Assembly (NCBI GenBank): GCA_010093485.1
Contig: MU001518.1
Location: 114,782 to 178,781, forward strand
Length of the DNA: 64,000 bases
Reading direction: 5' to 3'
Origin: Karstenula rhodostoma CBS 690.94
Taxonomy: Eukaryota; Ascomycota; Dothideomycetes; Pleosporales; Didymosphaeriaceae
Made by a program: the position numbers and the translations under genes. Under the pieces are notes generated by a model. The model was not told the DNA's origin. It worked only from the letters and a program-made list of their open reading frames with translations, and made no database searches. Below, in pieces: positions 34,076 through 41,765 of the stretch. Position 1 is the first letter of the stretch. Every line of letters begins with the position of its first letter.

Positions 34076-34566
34076 TCATTCCCTCCATGAATTGCAGGTC
34101 CGCCATCGGGGCCGCACTACCCACCAAGCCTCCACCAGTTTCCACGGGTGCATTGGTGTTTCGGGATGGTATCCAGGACTATGAGAAACTCGAGAGCATC
34201 GCGCACAGCTGAGATTGACCTCTAGCTTGGATTGGATCGGATCGTCAGTACTTTCTTTCTGGGCGACATCATAAAGCACACCGGCACCGGGAAGAGATGT
34301 CGATCGATGAGCTCATGAACGTACTAGGACCAGCGGGATCGGCGTCGACAATGGAAGGTATCATCGCTAGATTCTACCTATTGCTTTTGCGTCCGGAGGT
34401 GCTGGCGACACTTGCAAACGAAGTAGATTCGGCATTCGAGGATGGTGGCAAGATCGGGCTCGAGAGAGTACGAAGCTTGGAGTGTCTCAACGCTTGCATC
34501 GATAAGAGTATGAGGTTGCATCCGCCATTGCAAGAGTATGGCGATTCGTCGGTGGGTGTTGCGTAA
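34076..34566 (+). pseudogene. Cytochrome P450 fragment (I- to K-helix region)
   Basis: The frame around 34297-34566 encodes a P450 internal segment: SIDELMNVLGPAGSASTMEGI corresponds to the I-helix oxygen-binding region with AGSAST in place of AGSETT, followed by YLLLLRPEVLATLANEV and the K-helix-like LNACIDKSMRLHPPL. Upstream in 34076-34290 weaker fragments (STFFLGDIIKH) are interrupted by stops. Neither the N-terminal anchor nor the heme-cysteine loop is present. It is distinct from the P450 relic at 22.5-24.6 kb. It directly follows the MFS relic. Confidence 0.65.
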
Positions 34567-34853
34567 CTACAGTCCCAGCGCGACAGCACTTCGCCCTCTC
34601 TTCAACGATGCGCAACATGCAATTGGCCTTACAAAATCGACCGCACGTAACAAGGCATGAAATAGCATGTGTTAGTGACGGCACAGGGTGCGTTGATAAA
34701 AGACGAAATTCGGTCAATCTGTATCATACGGCTACATTCACATGAAACATCATCTTTGCGAAAAACCAAAACGACCAACATCGAGCGCTAGAAAAAATTC
34801 ACATTCAGGGGGTATCAAAGTCTATCAATCACACACAACGCTGCAAAAGCAAT

Positions 34854-36893
34854 CTACCACTCCAACCGATCATCGCACGTCAACCGAACATCCCCTCGCT
34901 CATCGCCCTTCCACACGTCCGCCCCGCTGTTCGCACCAGCGATTATACTCCTCAAATCACTGATCATGCCGCCAGGTCCGGAAGCGAAGACGTCCGTCCG
35001 GCCCCGCACGGTGCCCGCAACGAAGTCTTCCACAATCATCTTCAGATCCGGACGCGCCTGCATGTGGTCGAGGTTCAGCTCCGACTTGGTCACGCCGTGC
35101 ACGCTCAGCGCGGAGCTAACCGACACGGACGACGAGTCTGTAGAGCGGGCGACGGGCGTGATCTCCTTGGTGGGCGAGCACGGCGTCTCGATGGCCTTCT
35201 CGCTGACGGTGGGAACGTTGGGCTCGTGGTGATGGTCCTCGGCGGCGCGCGTGACGTAGATGTGCATGCCTGCGCGCAGGTTGCGGCACTTTTGTTTGAG
35301 GATGGAGAGCTCGGGTGTGACCCAGTCGATGTCGCCACGGTGCCGGATCACCCACACGAGCGAGATCTTGCGGTCGCGGTTTTGGGGCTTGGAGGCGATG
35401 TCCAGGAGGACCGGGAGGACGTAGGTGATGCCGGTTCCGCCGGCGATGCAGAGGATGTTGGAGTCGGAGGCGAGGTCGCGCATTGTTTGTTCGCCGTATG
35501 GGCCTTGGAGCACGACTGATAGTCTAGCGTTACCCATCAGGCCTTCGTCAGATTCCTGGGGATCGGAGGCGCGAGCAGCGCGTTTGGCGGAAAGTTCAGC
35601 AATCTTACGGGTTTCGCCCCCTTTGGCACGGAAGATGTACGAGTGTCGCTGAGTATCTGCGCCATAGACAGGAAGGCTGAGCGGGGTGAAGGGGTGCGAC
35701 TGCCAAATGCTGCCTTCGGGGAACATGAGATAGAAGTGTTGACCGACCGCCCAAGCGTCCTGAGGGTGATCGAAATCGAGGCGAACGACGTCTCCATTGG
35801 TCTCGTCCTTGAAGAAGGTGATGTCCGCAGGCGCCGCGCGGAAACCCATGTGGCCAGAGGGGAGGAAGTTGTAGTGCAGCAGAGCGGTTCTGCCGAGGCG
35901 GATGGCACGGTCGAGCAGCCAGACAACCAGGCCAGGGATCAGGAAAACCTTGAGCTGCTCCCAATGGCCCCAGCATGCGCCGATGTAGACCATGGCTAGC
36001 ACATAGTGCAGCTTGCGAAACGTCTCATAGCCAGTAGCACGGATACCCCAGGGAGTGGAGAGGACGACAAGGAGTAGGAGCAAGATCATGGCGACTACGC
36101 CCCATATCATGTAGAGCTGTTTGATCCATTCAATGCCGACTGTGGGCTGGGGCTGGTACAGTCGGAGTTCCACGATGCACCAGCCAATGGTGTGGACCGA
36201 CGACTGGAGAAAGATGACGTATCCGAGCCAGCGGTGGAGGAAGTTGAAGCTCTGGTAAGGGAGACCTGTCACGAGAGATAGGATGGACTCGCGGCTTGCG
36301 AGCATGACGGAGAGTGGGGTCAAGGCGTAGGCAATGACACCGACGCGATCCGCAAACGGACCCAGGCTGGTTCGTGTGTTGTAGACGCCAGGGTTCTTCT
36401 TCACGGGTGTGACCCAGGTGCCCCAGTAGATGCCCACGAACGACCAGATGGTCAGATAGCCGACCAGTGTGACGAGCGTAAGGACCTGAGTGCGCGTGAC
36501 GCGGCCAAAGAGGGCGCGGCTGGCGTCCGGGAGCAGATACTGGCGCGCATAGGCAGGAGCCGCGGCGGTGAAGCGCTGGAGCGTGTTCGGTCTCTTGTTG
36601 ACTTGTTCGCCGGCGAATCGACGCGGAAGTGCTACGCCCGACGGATGTGCGCGCAGGAAGTGTCGTCCGATGGCCCAGAGGATGAGGATGCCGGCGATGG
36701 TGGCCCAGATGATGGCGGTGTAGTACATGCCAATGTCGTGGGCGGCGTACACCACGTCGAGATAGTTGCAAGAGCCCGCATCGTTGGCACAGGGCACGAC
36801 ACGGTCGGCGTATCCCCAGTGGTGCTCGACGGCAGAGGCTGAGGCTGTATCCTGGATGTGGCGGGCAGCCAGCAGCTTCAGGGCGGCGGCCAT
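34854..36893 (-). CDS. Ferric/cupric reductase, transmembrane (FRE family)
   Basis: Intronless, 679 residues from the ATG at 36891-36893. About seven membrane helices include the four heme-coordinating histidines in two pairs 14 apart: His220/His234 (FLHRWLGYVIFLQSSVH) and His296/His310 (KLHYVLAMVYIGACWGH). The cytosolic part has an FAD-binding HPFTPLS (400-406), GPYGE, and the NADPH-binding GGTGIT near 485, with SGPGGM near the C-terminus. It moves electrons from NADPH across the plasma membrane to reduce Fe3+ or Cu2+ before uptake. The frame extends 73 codons upstream to 37112, but a TATATA element near 36970 lies within that extension about 75 bp before ATG 36893, so I prefer the shorter start. 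It is divergent from a CTR copper transporter. Confidence 0.9.
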   Translation of the reverse strand: MAAALKLLAARHIQDTASASAVEHHWGYADRVVPCANDAGSCNYLDVVYAAHDIGMYYTAIIWATIAGILILWAIGRHFLRAHPSGVALPRRFAGEQVNKRPNTLQRFTAAAPAYARQYLLPDASRALFGRVTRTQVLTLVTLVGYLTIWSFVGIYWGTWVTPVKKNPGVYNTRTSLGPFADRVGVIAYALTPLSVMLASRESILSLVTGLPYQSFNFLHRWLGYVIFLQSSVHTIGWCIVELRLYQPQPTVGIEWIKQLYMIWGVVAMILLLLLVVLSTPWGIRATGYETFRKLHYVLAMVYIGACWGHWEQLKVFLIPGLVVWLLDRAIRLGRTALLHYNFLPSGHMGFRAAPADITFFKDETNGDVVRLDFDHPQDAWAVGQHFYLMFPEGSIWQSHPFTPLSLPVYGADTQRHSYIFRAKGGETRKIAELSAKRAARASDPQESDEGLMGNARLSVVLQGPYGEQTMRDLASDSNILCIAGGTGITYVLPVLLDIASKPQNRDRKISLVWVIRHRGDIDWVTPELSILKQKCRNLRAGMHIYVTRAAEDHHHEPNVPTVSEKAIETPCSPTKEITPVARSTDSSSVSVSSALSVHGVTKSELNLDHMQARPDLKMIVEDFVAGTVRGRTDVFASGPGGMISDLRSIIAGANSGADVWKGDERGDVRLTCDDRLEW

Positions 36894-37337
36894 GCTGGGA
36901 GGGTGGTCAAACGGCTGCGCGAAGACGGACGGCAACTGCTGGAGGGCGGATACGGGCGCGCCATGGTGGTATATAACGTCGCGATGGTGCCGGGGCGGCG
37001 AATAATGGCTCTCGTGTTTCGACGGCGAGACTGACAAAGTGCGCGGTGCCAAGCAGCGTCCGGCGGGCGGCAGGCGGGGGCGTTTAGCGGCGTTTGGGGG
37101 GGTTTCCGCCAAGGGTGCTCACGTTTGAGCAAGTTCCCCCACTGTTTCAATACACGCACAGTCTTGGATGCGCCCAAGTGCGTTTGGCCATGCCCACCGC
37201 GAGCGCAATCGTGCGCACCCGCTCGGGATATGTATATCGTCGTGGTCCCTGGCCTGGATGAGCCCTTGGGCCGCTGCTGAACAAACATCTCGACATCGCA
37301 TCGTCGCCGCACTTCCCCCCCACGGTACACGTCCACA
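36894..37337. promoter_or_regulatory. Shared promoter of the ferric reductase and CTR copper transporter
   Basis: This 444-bp divergent interval has TATA-like elements near both starts: TATATA at about 36970 for the reductase and ATATGTATAT at about 37229 for the transporter. TTTGAGCAAG at 37124-37133 resembles, with one mismatch, the yeast copper-response core TTTGCTCA read on the other strand (TGAGCAAA). A Mac1-like factor binding here is conjecture. Confidence 0.45.
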
Positions 37338-37974
37338 ATGTCGCACGGCCACGCTTCCAATGCCACCGTCATGGGCGCCGGCGAGTGCCAGATGGAGGTA
37401 GGACCACTTCTCCCAACTTCTTGATGTATGTGCTGATGGACGGTAGATGCTCTGGAACTGGCGCATCGTCGACTCGTGCATCCTCGCTGGCTCCTGGCAC
37501 ATCAAGAACAACGCCATGTTTGCAGCAAGCTGCGTCGGCGCCGCACTGCTGGTCGTCGCCCTCGAGTTTCTCCGCCGGCTGAGTGCGGAATGGGACGCAT
37601 TTCTCCTCCGCCAGTTCCAGCGACAGTTGCGCATCCAGCAGGGCGCCCTCGCCCGTGCGGCTCCCTCAAATTGCTGCGACGGGCCCGTGCCGCCACTCGG
37701 GACCCACTATGCCACATTTCGCGCCACCTCGCTCCAGCAGCTCATCCGCGCCATCCTCCACGCCATCACCCTGGGCGTCGCCTACTTGCTCATGTTGATC
37801 GTCATGTCGTTCAACGGCTTCATCTTCATCTCCATCATCTTGGGCGCCATCTTGGGCAAATTCCTCTGCGATTGGATGGTGGTGCGGTTGCCCTTCGAGG
37901 CCGTCGACAGAGAAGAAAAGGACGAGCGAAGGACGTCGGTCGCCGCGGCAGGGCCGACCGGATGTTGTGCGTGA
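37338..37974 (+). CDS. CTR-family copper transporter
   Basis: Two exons, 37338-37397 and 37447-37974 (49-nt intron), encode 195 residues. The short N-terminus has His and Met ligands (MSHGHAS, then CQMEMLWNW with an M-x-M pair) before helix 1. Two further helices follow a long cytosolic loop (about residues 125-145 and 148-168), the second with the helix-packing GAILGKF, and the tail ends with a Cys-Cys pair (GCCA) typical of Cu(I)-handling tails. The canonical second-helix MxxxM reads MLIVM. CTR trimers import Cu+ across the plasma or vacuolar membrane. The divergent reductase would supply Cu+ from Cu2+, so the pair makes physiological sense. ATG 37338 is in CACAATG context. Confidence 0.88.
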
Positions 37975-38007
37975 GCGAGTAGCTAAATGATACCCATTGA
38001 CCAAATT

Positions 38008-38652
38008 TCATACGAATTGCAATTTGCAAACTTTCCGGGGCGTTGTACCTGTACTGATCAACCACTGGTTGACTACCATTGACATGATTCTCATCGGACC
38101 GAGAACCAGAGAGTTGCTTTGACCAACGACATTGTCAGATGCGGATGTGTCGCTGCTGGCAACCGCCGTTGGAATATCTGTGGCATTTGCGTCTGCGTTC
38201 GAGCTGCTCGGGGTGCCGGTCCAGTTCGGGGCTACGGGAGCAGTCGAGTGTGCAGCAGTGCTCGTGTTCGAGCGCTTGATCGGGCGCGTTGAAGAATTTT
38301 CCCCCGTCACTGTCCTTTCAAAACCTCTCCAGTGCTCACGGAGAGTCGCAATTTGGACATATGCCGATGCGCCGGCTTGAATACCAGCCGCAGCACCTCC
38401 AAGCACGACGCGTGTTGCGGTAGAGGGTCCCGTATAAGTCGGCCGATGAATCGTCTCCTGGGCTTGGGATGTGGGAAGATAACTCGCACCTGTTGGAGGG
38501 CGGACTGGAGCCAGTAAATACTGGGGATCAGAAGCGAACGTATCTAGATGTGACGAAAACGCTGTCTGAGATACACTGGACTGCCCGTGTCTTTGCTGTT
38601 CAGCCAGACTCTGGTTCTGGAAGCTATTGATCGTCCGCGTACGCGTGGCCAT
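38008..38652 (-). CDS. Hypothetical protein, Ser/Thr-rich
   Basis: A 214-residue intronless frame from ATG 38650-38652. I recognise no family. The N-terminal half is Gln/Ser/Pro-rich; a short region with VLGGAAAGIQAGASAYVQIATLREHWRG (about residues 83-110) alternates small hydrophobic residues; the rest is Ser/Thr/Asn/Ala-rich and probably disordered. There is no signal peptide. The frame ends 34 bp from the CTR stop, tail to tail. Low complexity makes a chance frame possible, and an unseen intron near the 3' end cannot be excluded. Confidence 0.4.
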   Translation of the reverse strand: MATRTRTINSFQNQSLAEQQRHGQSSVSQTAFSSHLDTFASDPQYLLAPVRPPTGASYLPTSQAQETIHRPTYTGPSTATRVVLGGAAAGIQAGASAYVQIATLREHWRGFERTVTGENSSTRPIKRSNTSTAAHSTAPVAPNWTGTPSSSNADANATDIPTAVASSDTSASDNVVGQSNSLVLGPMRIMSMVVNQWLISTGTTPRKVCKLQFV

Positions 38653-39307
38653 CGTTGTATTGGACTGGTTCTGGAGGCTGAAATGTACAAAAGTAGTTGA
38701 GCTATGTGAGGGGGATATGGTTGAGGACTGCTGAAGATTGGAATGTGATGAAGGATAGATATTTATGTAGTTTGATCGATGTTAAATCTCGTCATGCTAC
38801 AGTCAGTGTTCCTGTTCAAATGCGATACTGAAGGCGGTGCTTCCAAGCCACCACAGGCTCCGGAACTCTTCGGATTCAACGCCGTCGTAGATATCTGGCT
38901 TCGAGGTGTGCATCAGTGTGAGGCTGAAGTAGGTCGAGCTGTAGCTGCTAAAATCGAGGCCAATGGACTATACTAATGGTGGACTAGCTCGCCACTGTCG
39001 CAAGGTGGCACCCAACCAGGTACGTCGGCCCAGCCCAGCGGATTCTCTGCATGATAAATGAGCTGTCGGTAGCGTCGGCGCTGGTGCACTCAGTAGACAT
39101 GCGCCTCCAGGCAGTGCAGCTAGTCGTTCGCAGTTCGCACAGTTTCAACCTCAAGCATCCATTGGACCTACGTCACAGTTTAATCATGTGGACGGAGGTT
39201 GGCATTTTCTTCAAGAAGATAAACTTGCGTGTTTTCCCGTACCCAGCTAAAGGTTCATCACGATTCTAGCCAATATTCTTCTTCACTCAAAATAAATCAT
39301 TAAAACC
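38653..39307. other. Intergenic, divergent promoter space
   Basis: About 650 bp between divergent hypothetical genes. No motif, repeat or convincing frame was seen. Confidence 0.4.
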
Positions 39308-39937
39308 ATGGACACAACTATTACTATTGCGGTGGTCCACGTACTTGCGACGACTGTAAGTACCGCTATAACCACCTACCTCAATGCTCCTCCAAAGCCG
39401 TCCTTCCGCGAAACATCCGGAGAGACGCTGTACGACGAAGATAACTGGGCCCGTGTTCTTGATATCCAAGACATATTGAGCTTGGTCAGACCTTTCCTCA
39501 ATGTAGTCAAAGTTCTAGATCTTGGTCCACTTCTTGCGAAGGTGCAACCAGTTCCTGGGCGGAATGGACAACGGCTTGGGACCCATGCTGATGCATATGT
39601 CTCCGAATCAAACAGTGAAGCTCCACCACCATACCAAGAGCTGCCACAAAATTCAGTGGATTACTTCTGCACGCAGTCATATCGCATGGCCATCTCGGCG
39701 GAGCGATTAGTTGAGGTTCTCAAAATTGCAGCCAGTGGTCCGACGAGAAGTAGCCCGCGAGCATGGAATCTCCACATCACTGCGTCTGAGGAAACCGACC
39801 TGGAAGTTCTCGCTATCTACCAATCTACGAGGCGCACAATGTTGGATGCACATCCAAAATCGTTCCTCGCCATCGCGCGCAATGCGATGAATCTGCATGA
39901 TAGCGACATATTGACCACTGTTGAAAGGCATTTCTAA
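39308..39937 (+). CDS. Hypothetical protein with hydrophobic N-terminus
   Basis: Intronless frame of 209 residues beginning at ATG 39308 (AACCATG context). Residues 4-23 (TITIAVVHVLATTVSTAITT) form a hydrophobic segment that could be a membrane anchor. The remainder is soluble and mixed, with an amphipathic stretch around 50-72 and a C-terminal helical region (SFLAIARNAMNLHDSDILTTVERHF). No family is recognised. Another small gene with a similar N-terminal hydrophobic segment follows 120 bp later on the same strand, and an NTPase gene of the NACHT type lies 4 kb away. Confidence 0.45.
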   Translation: MDTTITIAVVHVLATTVSTAITTYLNAPPKPSFRETSGETLYDEDNWARVLDIQDILSLVRPFLNVVKVLDLGPLLAKVQPVPGRNGQRLGTHADAYVSESNSEAPPPYQELPQNSVDYFCTQSYRMAISAERLVEVLKIAASGPTRSSPRAWNLHITASEETDLEVLAIYQSTRRTMLDAHPKSFLAIARNAMNLHDSDILTTVERHF

Positions 39938-39965
39938 TCTGTAACATTGTCACTACGCCAGCAAG

Positions 39966-40037
39966 ATGAGCAAATTCCAGCATATCAACTTCGATTACCC
40001 GCCGCTAGGAGATATCTCATCCTACCTCGAGAAGTAG
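39966..40037 (+). other. Short upstream ORF (23 codons) before the next gene
   Basis: ATG at 39966 opens 23 codons (MSKFQHINFDYPPLGDISSY, three more, stop at 40035-40037), 20 bp before the ATG of the following gene and in a different frame. If the transcript begins upstream, it would act as a uORF. Nothing shows that it is translated. Confidence 0.25.
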
Positions 40038-40057
40038 AATCACGTGAAACGTCTAAG

Positions 40058-40540
40058 ATGGAAGACTGGGCTGACAGTGTCACCTGGACGACGGCATATC
40101 TCAGCGGTAGCATCGGAATCGTAAGCTTAGCAACATACAAGACTTGGAAATACTTTTCAAACAGGGACCAGCGCGACCAGGCGAAAGGGAAAGCAGCCGA
40201 GCCATTAATTTCCAAGGCCGGTGCTTGCGGGACTTCAATACGATTCTACCTCCCAGAAAACCAACGCCCCACAAGGAGCACCGTTTCCGATGAGCAGGCG
40301 GTGAACGACAACAGGTTGCGTTTCGGCATGGTGATACATCTGATTACTTCAGCTGGTGAGGTTGCAGCTATGCGAGCCTCTGACGGTACAGATATGGCAC
40401 GTTTGAAGATTATGCATCCAGACGATCGATACCGCACACTAGGACTCGGACGTTGTGTCTGTGTGAGAGATAGAATCGTTCTTAGAGAGGAGGCGTCAGG
40501 GAAAATGTTGAGCAGGGCAAGAGTTGCAGAGGATGAATGA
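40058..40540 (+). CDS. Hypothetical protein, single N-terminal membrane segment
   Basis: Intronless, 160 residues from ATG 40058 (CTAAGATG context). Residues 8-27 (TWTTAYLSGSIGIVSLATY) form a hydrophobic segment followed by a basic stretch (KTWKYFSNRDQRDQAKGK), suggesting a membrane anchor with a cytosolic domain. The C-terminal 90 residues have alternating beta-like stretches (FGMVIHLITSAGEVAAM, GRCVCVRDRIVLREE). No family is recognised. The frame runs further upstream only from a TTG. It is in tandem with the gene at 39308, and both share the layout of a short membrane segment and small soluble domain. Confidence 0.45.
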   Translation: MEDWADSVTWTTAYLSGSIGIVSLATYKTWKYFSNRDQRDQAKGKAAEPLISKAGACGTSIRFYLPENQRPTRSTVSDEQAVNDNRLRFGMVIHLITSAGEVAAMRASDGTDMARLKIMHPDDRYRTLGLGRCVCVRDRIVLREEASGKMLSRARVAEDE

Positions 40541-41146
40541 ACAGTTGGTTTTGGCCTGTCCGATGACGAGCTTTGGACTATCGCCACGTCCCTGTAGTCA
40601 GTCTCTGACTGCGATAAACTGTACATGGAGCAAAGTGCTAATACACTAATCATTACTTCGCGATAGACTAACGTACAACGCGCGTCGTTTGTTACGCTTT
40701 GAATGACCACAGGAGTGAGGGTAGCTTTCATGACTCCGGGGCATGGTAAAGCAATGGCGGCGTACGTTAAATGTAACGAAACCCTTATGTAACGTTGCAG
40801 TTGAATGGCTTCTGTTCTATGTTGTGCCGCAGCGCCAAGGGTTCCTACTTCCGGCATGACATGTGGGGATCCCGGAGTCGTGGAAGACAATAGGGAGGCG
40901 CCCGTGGGTGCCTGTAGGCGCCCGCGAGGAGGAGGGAGTATTAGGGTAATTGGTGGGGTAAGTCACGTGTAACTATAGCTCTAGGATTATCGTCGCCTTA
41001 ACTATCCCAACACTGCTCAACCACTATGGAACAGGACAAATCCAAGGGCCAACAGAGAGAGATGAGTCACAGACGTAGTACATAAATCGAGGAGGGATGT
41101 GCTTCCGGCATGACATCTCCTAGTAAAGAACTCCTTACGAGGCATG
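40541..41146. other. Intergenic between convergent genes
   Basis: About 600 bp. A 40-bp G-rich patch with repeated GGCGCCCG-type units lies near 40895-40935. No gene is recognised. Confidence 0.4.
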
Positions 41147-41592
41147 TCAAACCCCAAGGAGGGCCCGAACTCGTGATTCGTCTAACAGCTCCCTTTCCAC
41201 TAAGCGGCCTGTTTCCTTCACTTTTCCATCGGCGCGCTCGTATCGGGCCAGTGTTGGCACGTTTTGAATGTCCCAATCTGCACGGAACCGACTGCCTGGA
41301 ATCTCCTTGTACCTGAGTCGTAACGTCAGGTACACAACCACGCGCAGCAGAGAACAAGCCCGACTCACTCAGCTCTTGACCCGACGTATGAATAGTGAAC
41401 CGCTGGACTTGAGGGATTGGAGAATACTTTGTTGAGGAGCGGTAGTGACTCTCGGACATCGCTGCACCATGGCTGCTTCGTGGCTGGATCCGTAGAGGAG
41501 AGGAAAAGGATGAAGAATGCGGCGTTGGGCTGGATTGAGACGGGGAGCTCTTGCGTAGATTTTGGCGCTTCGAACTCGTCTATGATGGCCAT
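41147..41592 (-). CDS. Thioredoxin-like protein, TXNDC17/DUF953 family
   Basis: Two exons on the minus strand, 41369-41592 and 41147-41312 (56-nt intron), encode 129 residues, the usual length for this single-domain family. Family features are FILFLSSTDPATKQPWCSDVR (residues about 25-46), with the single active-site Cys in WCSD, and DWDIQNVPTLARYE, with the cis-proline that marks thioredoxin folds. Many fungal members keep only one active-site cysteine, so redox activity is uncertain. Animal homologues act as cytosolic disulfide reductases. ATG 41592 gives MAIIDEF; another in-frame ATG lies 7 codons upstream (41613). It is 173 bp beyond the stop of the NACHT gene, on the same strand. Confidence 0.85.
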
Positions 41593-41765
41593 GGTGGAAT
41601 TGTGAATCACCAAGGAAGCTGAGGTTCGAAGCTCGGAGATTCAAGGCAAAATGTGTTGTGAACTTGGGATGCAACGTGGGTGGCACGTGCTGTTGCGCCA
41701 TTGCGGGTATTCTTTCGCAATTGTCCGATGTGGGACCACGGCCGACCTCGCAACACACGCGCGAT

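Noticed and set aside
34966..35999. Plus-strand frames antisense to the reductase
   Set aside because: GC-rich coding DNA of the reductase leaves long antisense frames open by chance. No family motif was seen.
36894..37112. 73-codon N-terminal extension of the ferric reductase
   Set aside because: A TATATA element near 36970 and low-complexity Pro/His/Arg content argue that this is promoter. The shorter start fits the family better.
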